DNA of 64,000 nucleotides from Alitta virens (lineage: Eukaryota > Annelida > Polychaeta > Phyllodocida > Nereididae). Positions within the stretch are counted from its first letter, which is position 1. The number at the start of each line of letters is the position of its first letter. The stretch spans positions 14,230,771 to 14,294,770 of the forward strand of contig OW028585.1 of the NCBI GenBank assembly GCA_932294295.1, in the 5' to 3' direction. This document shows positions 56,101 through 64,000 of this stretch, in pieces. Made by a program: the position numbers and the translations under genes. Under the pieces are notes generated by a model, which saw only the letters and a program-made list of their open reading frames with translations, ran no database searches and had not been told where the DNA came from.

Positions 56101-59100
56101 CATCTGATCAGCCGTCAGCTTCATCATCAGATCATCCGTCAACTTCAAAATCCGATCAGCAGTCAACTTTAAAATCCGATCAGTCTTCAACTTCAAAATC
56201 TTCAAAATCGAAGTAAGTTATATTTTAGTGTTTAAAAATCATGTATATATCATTAAGCAAATGTATGTATCTTAATGTTGTTTCATAACACAAATTTAAC
56301 TTTACTTTAGTAATTTATATAACTAATAATATTATATATGTATTAAACCCTTCCTTATACACAAGTTACTATAGTGTAATTATACAGGGATTTAGTAAGC
56401 AGTACTGCGTATTAAATGTACTGATTATGTATGTTATTCTGTAATCAAGTCGTCCAGATATCCTCAGATGAGGAACATTTTGAACACAATAAAGTCGGGG
56501 AGCACGAGCTAGACGATGATGAGGAGTACGATGACGATGATGAAGGGACGGAGGTCGGCGAAATTCCCACTGCGCCACGTAGAACACCGTGAACACTAAA
56601 AAGAATTTGTTTCCCGTATCACGGCTTCAGGATGTCCTTCAACTTGGGGAAAGCAAGATTCGCAGCGCTTTCAGCCCCTGCCTATGCCAACAAAAACCGT
56701 CCATTTCAGCTTGGTGAGTTTATGTACTCAGGAGGCTTCAAGAAATCCGGTGAGAGGGTAATGCATATGGACCCTGTGATTACCACAGGTCTGCGAATTT
56801 ACGCAGAGGAGATTAGGAATAATCTTTTCTATAACTGTAACCGAGAACCCTGCAAGGGAGGCAATTATTTTGCCAAAATCGATAGTTCCTATGGCGGAAT
56901 GGTGGACATCAGAGAATTTTGGGTCCCTCCCACTTCGAAAACAGGTCAAAGAATTCACACTAGAAGAGGTGTTAGGTTAAATCTTTCGAAGTTCGAAAGT
57001 TTGATGGATGTGTTGTCCAAAATTAATCTGCGTTGGGCCACTTTGAGAAACATTAATGAACCCTGCTTTATCAGGCATAAGCAGGCAGCCTTTAGAGACG
57101 AGAGGTAGGAATGCAAATATGTAACCCTGGAAAATGTCTATATTAAGGAAGAGTGCCAAATTTTGTTATGTACACTATTGATATATATTTAGAGTTTCCC
57201 GTTTATTCAACTAATCACTCACTTTTCTAGCCATGTTAATTAGTACTTTCGCATTGATTCTGTGCTAATATCAATATTCGTATATAGTAATGTTAATTCA
57301 TTATAACAATGTTTCGCTATATTACACTATATTTTTGTATTTAACATTTCGTAATTATCTATATATTTCTTTAAATACAACGATTACAGAGAGTGTTTGT
57401 AATTAAACTTGTTCAAACATTGCAACTTTATATGCATATTTCATGTCAAGTAATAAATGTAGTTAACCGCAATTTATTTGTTATTCAATCCTCTCTAATA
57501 TTAATTTCAACTCTAATATTAATAATATATTAATCAACACTAATATTAATAATATATTAATCACAACTTGGTAATCTTATAGTTATAAGAATTAATATAA
57601 GAATGAGAAACCTTTAGAAGAAAGGAAGAAGAAGAAGAAATGTTTACCTTTGTTTAAACTATTTTCTAATAATTTAAATTGAAAATATTTACTAAGTTAT
57701 GTGGTAAAAGTAATATAGAATGAACCATTTTATTAAAATGTTAACATTGATTCTTTATATTCTTTATAAACTATTTCACTTTCAATGAGTGTTCGCATTG
57801 TAATATTTAATGTGCAATGATTTGTTAAACTATTATTTCTAAAGTCTCCTAAAAATATGCCTTTCACTTAAATGATTACATTATTACGACTTTATATCAT
57901 TGGTTTGGAGTTGTTATTGAAAGAGTAAATAATTTATTTAAACTTTAAGCATCATTGTTTTAGCAACATTACACAATAGTCAGAATTAAACTTAGATTAC
58001 TTTATCAGCACAATTGGTATTAATACTTAAATCATTAATAGCCTCAATTAATTTAATGAGGCGTTTAATGCGTCACTTAATTCGTTACTAAATAGTTATA
58101 TAATTTACACTACTGTTAAGGGTCTTTTAGGTTGATTTAAAACAACTGGTCTACATTTTCCCAACATTTTCCGTGTTACAAACCAGAGGGAGCATTTGTT
58201 CTATAGATAATTTGAGAGCCAACAGGCTCCCCCTACCAGAGTCTTGGTTGCATTAAAAAGTTGTGTGACAACAGGCTCCCTCTACTGGAGTCTTGGTTGC
58301 ATTAAAAAGTGGTGTGAAAACAGGCTCCCTCTACTGGAGTCTTGGATACAGTAAAATAATAATAAAAATGCATTGATTTTCACAAGAGATTGTATACCAC
58401 AAAACTGACTTTTATGTGGGAATGATATAAATACATTTAATGGTGTAAATAACTATATAGAAGCATTTCTGCTTAGAAAAGTTTTAATGAGCAGGAAATT
58501 CAGCCGTTAGTACCACTGCCTACCCTCATCCAGTGCGACGCTGATTGTACATGAAAGAACTTTTATTGCCCTTGTACTTAATTGCTTGATATGAGGATTT
58601 CAAAGTCAAACTCCGCGAAATCCTGTCAAATCTGAATAGATACAGATTTTCATTAGAGCATGCTCATGTTGTAAATTCCGAGTGTCCCCTCCTTGTCTAA
58701 TTTCTCCAAGATTTGACCTTTCAATTGCCCACAGACGAGTCATAACTACCATATGTGTCATCATGGGATAGACCAGCTATAGTAAAACATGTAGGAGTGA
58801 GACTCTGAATGACTAATAAAGCAGTTTTTTAGTAGAAGAAGACAGGAAAAGTATACACATCAATTCTACCAACTGTAACAACATGATTAAAGTGATAAAG
58901 TATATAGAAGTCAGGTGACATGGAAATTAGACATTTCATACAATTGCTTAATTTGAATCATATCTGTTTACACATATGATTTATAAACAGAGCAAATCCT
59001 TAACAATTAAAGGAACATCTGCAAAATGTCCTTCGCTGCTTAGATGACTCCTCAATAATAATTTTTGGCCAAATTCCTTAAAATCTGAGCAAGTACAATT

Positions 59101-62100
59101 TGCTAGCTTATTGTGTGTAACAATTAGTGGCAGTATATATAGTATTTGCAATCGTTTTTTTTTAGTATATAATTCAGTAATGTGTACTCACAGTGAAAAT
59201 ACAGGATGTGTGATAGTCTTATTATGCATCAGGATTTTTCGCTTATCGTCCCAGATAAAGCGTTCGACATTGTCTTCTGATGTTCCCACAGGATGATTTA
59301 CCACAAACACTACAAGCTGCCCTGGAACATCAGTAGGAATATTTTGCATTAGAATTGCTTTAATTGATTTGCAAGGGTAATTCCCAGATAGCTTTCCAAA
59401 TAGGGCCAGCGTCGTTTCTATATCAGCCGCTGTCGTTACAACATTGTTTTGACATCGCCGACATTGAAACGATTTGAAATGCTATCTGTGTTAGAAAATT
59501 TTTGCATTAGAATTGCTTTAATTGGTTTGCAAGTGTAATCAGACTTATAAGAATTTCAACTTTTTAGACGGTTGGTAAACTGGCCGATGGTTGGTAGTTT
59601 CAAGAAAGCAACAACACAAATATTATGGATTGATCATATAGTCAACTTCCTGCTGATAAAAGTGACTTGAATGCACATTTGAATCTCCATTGAATAATAA
59701 TTTGATTGTTCTTACATCAGGTCACTGCTGGAACAAACTAGTAACTTAAGGGAAGTAACAAATAACAATATCATTGAAAAGTCACCTGATTCCTTGTCCA
59801 TCCAAGTTGCTATTCCATGTGGAGCAAAGTTATCGACATTGAAGTTACCCTCAATAAGCACAGGACGAGCCGGTTCAGATGACTTGTGAAAGTCGAACAT
59901 GAAAAGTCTTCCCTTGTCTTTACTGTAAGCAGCTGCCTCTGAGGATGACAACTTCAAGCCCTGATGTATATAACAGATTTAAAATTAGGCAGGCTATTTG
60001 GTAAATGGGTTGTCACTGAGCCCTTGAATGCTCACAGTGTACATTCTTAGCATTATCAGGTCATTATTAAACTTACCTCCAGCAATTGTTCAAAAGAAGT
60101 TAATTAATGTAAGTATTATACTGAATTGAACTTTATTTATTTAAAGTGGATGGCACTACAAAGTGGTTCTCTACATATTGGTAGACTAAGTAAGAATAGT
60201 GGAAAATAAGAAATTTTTTAATTGAAATTGACTATATAAGCATAAATTAAGCACATAGATAATTTTTTTAATTTTTCTTTTGGTATAACTATAGAAAACA
60301 GCAGTATTTTGAATTGCAAATACATGCTTAATATTCCTGTATCAGCAAGACAATATGATTGTTCCACATTGTCATTCTTGGTTTCTTAACCTGGCTTTAA
60401 ATAGGCTTCACTTTTAGTTAAAGCAGCATGAATATAGACAGCTGCATGTAGGCCTACATTATTTTCGTCCACGACTGGTATATTATTCCAAAGTAACATT
60501 TAACTGAAGATAGTTTAAAATTCAACTTACTGATGTGATAAAAGCTTGTCCATCTTTCACCAAAGCTATGTCCTCAGACCCTGTTACTGTAGCAACAAAA
60601 GCAAATAAAAAGTATAAACAAAAGTGTTGAATATACTAACAGTGTTAGATCAATTTGAAGTTATGAATATTAACAATTTGTTGCGGGCCGATAATTAGCC
60701 GACATGGGCCAATCGGATAGTGGGCCGACTTCGAGTCAAATCGATAGTGTGCTGATATTGGGTCAACTATGGTGTGACAATATTGAGCCAAATACTGTTT
60801 ATAGTATGACAACAGTGGGTCAACATAGGGCCCACCAGATAATCTTTTGCTAGACCGAAACATTGCTGTCATTTGCAAGCTCGCTGATAGAGACAGAATA
60901 CATTGCACATCTATGTTTATTTGATTAGTAAAATACATGTACAACAGGAAAAACACATCTTTCAGGCCTAATAGAGTCTTTTCACTGAGCAGTCCTGAAT
61001 TCAACAAGACATAAGTCTTTCTTCTCCTCTTATAACTCATTTTGTTTTTTAGACAAAGAAGATCATAACTAACCTATTGAATAAATACAACTTTTTTAGG
61101 GAAATAACAGATACCAACTGAATGATAAGATGTTAAATATACATTAAAATGCACTAAAAATACTGCTGCTTGGATGCACTTTGCCTTATCCAATCACAGT
61201 GAAGGGTGGGAACTTTCCCAGCCAATAGTATTGCAGTATTCTGTTTTAGCCACCTGGTGGAAATACAAAGAACCCTTCCGTGAAAATCCACTATTATTGA
61301 GAATCACCTCGATCCCCACAGGATTTGTGGGGCAGTGAGGCAGTTTTTCGGACTAGTCTTTTCCACCAGACCTGCCTATATGACAACCAGATTTACAAAG
61401 AACATTTTTAGCATGCCCTAAGAATTTGCTACAAGTGAGTGATCTAGCTAATTGGTATAATTATCAACTAAATTGAAAGCTAATTATCTACTAAATTTGT
61501 TGTATGCATTGTTAGATTATCTTACCTATGGGATGTACGAATCTACAAGGTCCAGGAGAATGCTGATAGATTATTCGGTCATAATCTAATATTGATCTGC
61601 AATTACAGTGGTAACCAATTAATAATTAATAATTATTCATTAAGCTAATTATAAGAATGAAGGTTTCAGGAGAGTCTGAACATAACATGGAAATACTAGA
61701 GAAATATTTATCAAATTAAAACTTATGAAAACTTCAATAGATGATCATAATCGTGTAAAATATTTTTTTATGAATGTACTTTTGGCATCATATGCAATAT
61801 TATAGTGCATTTGTTATGACTAGATTGAGTTATAAATTTCCAAATGTTTACCAACTTGCACCATTAGCCAAATCTGTGGATATACACATTGCATAGCCTC
61901 AATAACTGCATTGTATAATCGTATATATGAATGGAGTAAGTCATCGACAAACAAAATCATATTGCATTGTTTTCATGCTTTGCTTAGCATTCATTGTTTA
62001 CATCAAATTACATGGGAGTAGAAATAGTACTCACAAATAATTAACAGCATACATACCTGAATTTTCTTATTCTCTGTGCTATTAATGCTAGAACTAGAAC

Positions 62101-62145
62101 AAGTACTGACACAGCTACAGACTTTGGGTTCAATGTAAACTCCAT
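47132..62145 (-). CDS. Paraoxonase/arylesterase-like enzyme, nine exons
   Basis: Exons (minus): 62145-62057, 61596-61526, 60586-60531, 59960-59786, 59321-59192, 48970-48773, 48070-47989, 47531-47400, 47305-47132. These total 1107 nt, 368 residues, with all phases agreeing and no internal stop; vertebrate PON1 has 355. Residues 10-25 form an N-terminal hydrophobic anchor, as in PON proteins. By alignment from memory, PON1 ligands Glu53/Asp54 are Glu58/Asp59 (Gly-Ser-Glu-Asp), His115 is His120 (Pro-His-Gly-Ile), His134 is His140 (Val-Asn-His-Pro), Asn168 is Asn176, Asn224 is Asn231, and Asp269/Asn270 are Glu276/Asn277. Asp169, a structural-calcium ligand, is Ser177. Cys47 and Cys361 match the PON1 disulfide. 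It is a six-bladed-propeller calcium-dependent lactonase/esterase, probably membrane-anchored or secreted. Intron 5 (48971-59191) holds a 9-kb Maverick element. A CCAAT box lies ~290 bp upstream (62433-62437). Confidence 0.93.
47668..47775. mobile_element. MITE, CAGATAGCATTCCAAATCG family
   Basis: In paraoxonase intron 7. The left end ATGGCATTCCAAATCGG is clear and the right end is decayed. Confidence 0.6.
50573..51049 (-). pseudogene. PC4-like protein, left TIR copy
   Basis: Same frame as 56632-57108 with a stop after Tyr-Asn-Cys-Asn, shared with the 19415-19891 copy. The second left-arm stop (Arg-stop) is not present here, where the codon region reads differently. GAAATAG next to CTGAAATAG on the minus strand gives the same TTTCAG acceptor-like sequence before the ATG. 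Confidence 0.8.
51294..51623 (-). pseudogene. Ser-rich repeat protein, left TIR copy
   Basis: As 18839-19168, but a TCA to TGA change after Gln-Gln in the repeat tail truncates it by about 16 residues. The TATA box is at 51655-51663. The product might tolerate loss of tail units, so calling it dead is uncertain. Confidence 0.6.
51936..52437 (+). pseudogene. Maverick-type integrase C-terminal region
   Basis: It starts just inside the TIR boundary with Tyr-Asn-Asn-Ser-Tyr-His-Thr-Ser-Ile-Lys-Met-Ala-Pro, the end of the retroviral-type integrase core. Then come a Lys-Phe-Lys SH3-like part (Tyr-Thr-Glu-Glu-Ile-Phe) and a chromodomain-like end with Tyr-Lys-Ile-Glu-Lys-Ile-Leu. The aromatic Trp-Tyr-Gly-Tyr and Ser-Trp-Ile-Pro-Ala-Ser parts are in a shifted frame. 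Two stops (after Leu-His-Ile, and after Cys-Thr-Phe) and that frameshift kill it. The catalytic Asp-Asp-Glu region is missing. In the family this enzyme inserts the element. Confidence 0.85.
52442..53040 (+). pseudogene. Probable minor capsid (penton-like) protein
   Basis: Opens Met-Glu-Ala-Glu with Leu-Thr-Ser-Lys-Asp-Ser-Ile-Glu-Phe-Phe-Pro-Ser-Asn and Ala/Tyr-Glu-Trp-Val-Val-Ser-Leu-Arg-Glu-Met, the pattern of the short N-terminal domain found in minor capsid proteins of Polintons (a Ser-rich start, a Phe-Pro-Asn turn and a Trp-x-Val-x-Leu strand). A TGA after Trp-Pro-His (52718) interrupts it, and homologous-looking sequence continues to about 52910 before further stops and a G-run at 53018-53030. 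Position between integrase and major capsid supports the call; an alternative is an unrelated accessory protein. Confidence 0.6.
53107..53313 (+). CDS. Small acidic/basic protein or tail
   Basis: A 68-codon open stretch without a Met: acidic middle (Glu-Glu-Gly-Glu-Glu-Asn), then Lys-Arg-Arg-Ala-Pro and Lys-Arg-Ser-Arg-Lys near the end. It may be the C-terminal part of the minor capsid frame or a core-like basic protein. No family recognised. Confidence 0.4.
   Translation: MNVTITTPAEATLEQAQSEVDNIEEGEENKKEISLHQAVKRRAPQAQSKKLTSNNKRSRKYSDVFSKS
53376..54468 (+). pseudogene. Major capsid protein-like (F54H12.2 family)
   Basis: The first 242 residues are open. They include Ser-Gln-Asp-Ala-Pro-Val-Val-Phe-Val-Leu, Lys-His-Tyr-Leu-Asp-Leu-Lys-Arg-Thr-Lys-Leu-Tyr-Leu-Lys-Ala-Lys-Ile and Tyr-Pro-Tyr-Lys-Ala-Tyr. 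After a frameshift near 54075, downstream blocks continue, ending Leu-Ile-Ile-Tyr-Ala-Glu-Phe and a Ser-Arg-Asn-Val-Ile close; a TAG near 54282 interrupts them. This is the layout of F54H12.2-like proteins, which neighbour Maverick integrases and are read as double-jelly-roll capsid proteins. About 365 codons, near the shorter end of the family. It lies 63 bp after the small basic frame. Confidence 0.85.
54493..55187 (+). pseudogene. A32/FtsK-HerA type packaging ATPase
   Basis: A first frame from ATG 54493 reaches the phosphate-binding loop region, but a TGA falls inside the loop (near 54585, between Phe-Glu and Lys-Ser). A frameshift near 54680 then leads to the frame 54702-54989, with Walker B Cys-Leu-Val-Leu-Asp-Asp-Gln, then Thr-His-His-Arg-Asn-Leu-Ser and Ile-Val-Gln-Asn, the arrangement of Polinton and adintovirus packaging ATPases. 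After a TAG at 54987 a third frame (55002-55187) carries Tyr-Gly-Tyr-Leu-Tyr-Val-Asp and Arg-Thr-Asn-Ile. In the family the enzyme pumps DNA into capsids. Three breaks make it non-functional. Confidence 0.85.
55188..55540 (+). other. Unrecognised small frames at the core end
   Basis: Two partly overlapping short frames are seen: one through Thr-Asp-Ala-Asp-Asn-Asn-Thr-Asp to 55437, and a Lys/Arg-rich one to about 55528 ending Val-Lys-Arg-Trp-Leu-Glu-Leu. Both are hydrophilic and neither matches a family I know. They sit between the ATPase and the right TIR. Confidence 0.4.
55888..56216 (+). pseudogene. Ser-rich repeat protein, right TIR copy
   Basis: Starts at ATG 55888 behind the TATA box at 55847-55856. 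The frame breaks after Val-Ala-Ile-Val, where about 60 bp has been replaced by unrelated sequence beginning GTAAGG. The Ser-rich repeat tail resumes in another frame at about 56034. Five or six Ser/Thr heptamers remain. Confidence 0.7.
56440..56592 (+). CDS. Acidic-tail coding stretch unique to the right TIR
   Basis: An open frame of about 50 codons with Ser-Ser-Asp-Glu-Glu-His-Phe-Glu, a run of Asp/Glu (Glu-Leu-Asp-Asp-Asp-Glu-Glu-Tyr-Asp-Asp-Asp-Asp-Glu) and Thr-Ala-Pro-Arg-Arg-Thr-Pro before a stop at 56590-56592. No start codon is present, so it would have to be an exon or the end of a longer frame. Base composition is clearly richer in GC than the flanks. The other two TIR copies lack it. 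Acidic histone-mimic or core-protein chaperone domains look like this, but the role is unknown. Confidence 0.4.
   Translation, partial: CNQVVQISSDEEHFEHNKVGEHELDDDEEYDDDDEGTEVGEIPTAPRRTP
56632..57108 (+). CDS. PC4-like ssDNA-binding protein, intact TIR copy
   Basis: 158 residues, uninterrupted. Residues about 78-130 resemble the C-terminal domain of transcription coactivator PC4/p15: a Phe-Ala-Lys-Ile strand, Met-Val-Asp-Ile-Arg-Glu-Phe-Trp at 90-97, then Arg-Arg-Gly-Val-Arg-Leu-Asn-Leu-Ser-Lys-Phe-Glu-Ser-Leu at 111-124 and a helix. PC4 has the same order with Asp-Ile-Arg-Glu-Tyr and Lys-Gly-Ile-Ser-Leu. The N-terminal half (Ala-Ala-Leu-Ser-Ala-Pro-Ala-Tyr) is unfamiliar and basic at 36-42. 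GGCTTCAG precedes the ATG, so splicing from an upstream exon, possibly the acidic stretch, may occur. A role in viral DNA binding or late transcription is inferred. Confidence 0.78.
   Translation: MSFNLGKARFAALSAPAYANKNRPFQLGEFMYSGGFKKSGERVMHMDPVITTGLRIYAEEIRNNLFYNCNREPCKGGNYFAKIDSSYGGMVDIREFWVPPTSKTGQRIHTRRGVRLNLSKFESLMDVLSKINLRWATLRNINEPCFIRHKQAAFRDER
57110..58370. other. Non-coding outer half of the right TIR
   Basis: AT-rich and conserved with 19970-21132 and 49369-50500. A local tandem duplication CTAATATTAATAATATATTAATC is seen in two halves at 57505-57560. Subterminal 49-bp repeats lie at 58210-58345. Confidence 0.65.
58371..59191. other. Distal part of paraoxonase intron 5
   Basis: No gene. 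58700-59040 matches the inverse of 31650-31985, showing that the spacer remnant and this intron share ancestry. The frame at 59111-59296 on the plus strand is the antisense of exon 5. Confidence 0.7.
59384..59489. mobile_element. MITE, CAGATAGCATTCCAAATCG family
   Basis: Ends CCAGATAGCTTTCCAAAT and GATTTGAAATGCTATCTG, in paraoxonase intron 4. Confidence 0.8.
60660..60850. repeat. Degenerate ~30-bp repeat of GGGCCGA/GGGTCAA words
   Basis: In paraoxonase intron 2. Successive units of type GGGCCGACAT, GGGCCAATCGG and GGGTCAACATAGG decay across the block. The 131-residue minus frame at 60645-61040 runs through it and has no family motif. Confidence 0.55.
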
Positions 62146-64000
62146 CTTTGTCTAGACAACTAAGTTGCTGATGCTGCTGCTGGTGATGTGGCACATCACT
62201 GATCCCCAGGGTAGCTGGGAGAAGGGTTATTTACACAGCTTGACCTACATTTGGGACACCACTGGATTACCGAGATCAGCTGTGTATTCTATAAGCAGAA
62301 ATCACAATAGTAGGGCACTCAGCAGAATTATCTATAATTGTGGATTATGGTCACTGGAGAGTGCCAAATTATTCTACATAAATTCAGTTGGCTTTAGTGC
62401 TGCACAAGAGATTTTTACAATCCCAACCTTTGATTGGCTGACAGGTTACGAAACGATCATAATGACGGAAAAATATTGTACGGACATAAACATGCTCAGA
62501 ATACATTGAAATTCGCCACTTGCAATAAACTGCAATAATCGCTTATTAGATTGCTGGCACAGTGTTAGAAATATAAACAATTAGACTTGTAACAAATCAT
62601 CAACTTAATTGCAATGTGTATAATCGTGTTTAAGGGGAGTGGCGAATCTCGATGTTGTGGCGAAGTTCAAAAGATGGCGCCTATGACTTGCCACATCTTA
62701 TATAACTGTAGAAACTAGTCCGAAAAACTAACGGCTAGCATGCTAATGACAGCAGTGTGGTCTAACTTGTACCTATGTTTCCATAAATGTATACAAGTAC
62801 ATCAGGGTTCAGGAACTAAAATACTGGATGTTGATAGCTTTGGGACGAGGAAAATTATATTGGCTGAGATGAAGCTGAAGCGATTAAATTTTTTAACACT
62901 CCATGTTGGATGACATGCCTCGCTTGTATTTTCCATTCATTGTACAACATACACTGCAGCCATGAGCCATCCACTGCAGCTTTCCAACATACACCCAAGC
63001 TGGATGACAATGAAGCATTCTGATTGGCTCACAGCAGCTGAGTGGAGAATGAGGCCCCGGATGGGGTATTATGTCCCCTGACCCTTGGCCATTTTAGTCA
63101 TGTGTCCCTTGCACTATGATGAGTGTACCTGAATTTTAGGTCGCGATGGGTCACAATTCACACTATTCCCAAAAATTATCTTTTTATATATGAAGTTAAT
63201 TACCGCAAATATTATCGTCGACCATCATTGCCAACAAAAAATAATTAATTTAACGGCCTCTTGACCAATAAGACATCTGGAATGTTCGAAATAATGACGC
63301 GCAAAACATCGGACAAGAGTTGCAACGCTAGAAACGGAACCATTGGAAGATCATAGTGCCTTGCTGTCTCTGCCTGGGACCCCTCGAGTGAATCAAGTCC
63401 CAAGGGAAACTCATCTTGAGCAACTCACCAGATATCAAATAAACTAACCCAGGAACTATTGACCTATGGTCATCGATTCAATTTTGTTCATTATCATTCA
63501 AGAAATGCAAAACTGCCAAGTTAGGCTATTGCACTGTTTCTACGTCAATCTGAAGCAGTGAAATAAGAACTATTTTGTGCGGTTCGCTGTACATTTGAAT
63601 GTGCATAGCGATATAAAAGTAGGCCAATTAATTGATTTTCACTTTCGGTAGACTGCTCACAGTTGCTCGCGCGTTATTAAGCAGTCTACTTGTAGACATT
63701 GTCCCTTGTATATTTTAGTTTTGTGTATCCTGTCCCTCAACCGTGCCTCAACCAGGTTATACGTATAGAATCATCCACCCCTTATGCAGATTTTTCAGTT
63801 GTACTTTGGAGTAAATAGGAGTGTCTATTGGCACTGCTTGTGTGCATACAGTACGTAGATTAAAAAACATGTTGGCCATTGGCACTGCGTATATAGTGGT
63901 TATCGACAACAAATTTGGCTGTTAATATTAACACTGGATGAGAAACACCATCATTGGAGGAGGGTCCATCACTTGGGGTGGTGGTGGTGGATTAGGGCTT
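62146..64000. other. Upstream flank of the paraoxonase gene
   Basis: No second gene is supported. Contents: CCAAT box (minus) at 62433-62437, a copy of the dispersed CAACATACACT repeat at about 62830-63055, and a GGTGGTGGT run at the right edge. The 114-residue frame at 62165-62509 overlaps the presumed 5' leader on the opposite strand and lacks a recognisable motif. Confidence 0.5.

Larger units (their letters stand above)
49369..58370 (+). mobile_element. Maverick/Polinton-derived virus-like element, internally deleted
   Basis: ~9.0 kb: left TIR 49369-51920, core 51921-55540, right TIR 55541-58370. Core order is integrase C-terminus, probable minor capsid, small basic frame, major capsid and packaging ATPase, the gene set of Maverick/Polinton and adintovirus-like elements (15-25 kb in the known families). 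Protein-primed DNA polymerase, protease and the integrase catalytic part are absent, so this is a deletion derivative, and all core genes carry stops or shifts. It lies in intron 5 of the paraoxonase gene. Host duplication at the ends is not evident; the termini read TTTTTATT-rich, then ACTGTATCC. Confidence 0.88.
55541..58370 (+). repeat. Right terminal inverted repeat of the Maverick element
   Basis: ~2.83 kb. It carries the Ser-rich gene remnant, an acidic-coding insert, the intact PC4-like gene, ~1.1 kb of non-coding DNA and three 49-bp subterminal repeats (58210-58345). Its terminus is CTTGGATACAGT followed by AAAATAATAATAAAAATG. Confidence 0.92.

Noticed and set aside
60645..61040. 131-residue minus frame
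   Set aside because: Within paraoxonase intron 2, partly repeat-derived, no recognisable domain.
62165..62509. 114-residue plus frame upstream of the paraoxonase gene
   Set aside because: No motif; overlaps the presumed promoter and leader of the opposite-strand gene.

Overview
Eukaryotic (metazoan) DNA: AT-rich, intron-containing, and dense in transposable elements. The two host gene families recognised are a calcium-dependent paraoxonase/arylesterase and a seven-helix gustatory-receptor-like (GRL) protein. Together with CR1-type LINEs, tRNA-derived SINEs, a BEL/Pao LTR retrotransposon and a Maverick/Polinton-type virus-like element, this fits a marine invertebrate (echinoderm or hemichordate would be plausible). 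The phylum cannot be fixed from the sequence alone.

Layout. 1-15.5 kb is gene-poor repeat DNA: a 50-bp satellite, a CR1-like LINE carrying a TTAA-flanked MITE that itself carries a LINE tail, several SINEs, a second LINE, and a 1.95-kb transposon with perfect 58-bp inverted termini. 15.5-16.6 kb is an extra, older copy of the GRL 5' region. 16.6-31.6 kb and 39.2-54.1 kb are the two ~15-kb arms of a large inverted duplication. Its 7.6-kb spacer (31.6-39.2 kb) holds paraoxonase exon fragments split by a 6.2-kb BEL/Pao element. 49.4-58.4 kb is a ~9-kb Maverick/Polinton-derived element with 2.5-2.8-kb terminal inverted repeats (TIRs). 58.4-62.1 kb holds the 5' exons of the paraoxonase gene, and 62.1-64 kb is its upstream flank.

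Main reconstruction. A complete nine-exon paraoxonase-like gene (368 codons, every junction in phase, no internal stop) can be read on the minus strand from 62145 to 47132. The whole virus-like element sits inside its intron 5. Each arm carries an apparently intact five-exon, 370-residue GRL gene; the two are divergently oriented and differ at only 5 of the 227 residues in the first open reading frame. The left arm also carries a broken copy of paraoxonase exons 6, 8 and 9 and part of the same virus-like element. The duplication therefore happened after the element entered the paraoxonase intron, and the left arm ends inside the element's capsid gene.

The virus-like element keeps recognisable remnants of integrase (with a chromodomain-like end), a probable minor capsid protein, an F54H12.2-like major capsid protein and an A32/FtsK-type packaging ATPase, all carrying stops or frameshifts. 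No polymerase is seen. Its long TIRs are themselves genic: each carries a Ser-rich protein gene behind a TATA box and a PC4-like single-stranded-DNA-binding protein gene. Only the 56.6-kb PC4 copy is uninterrupted.
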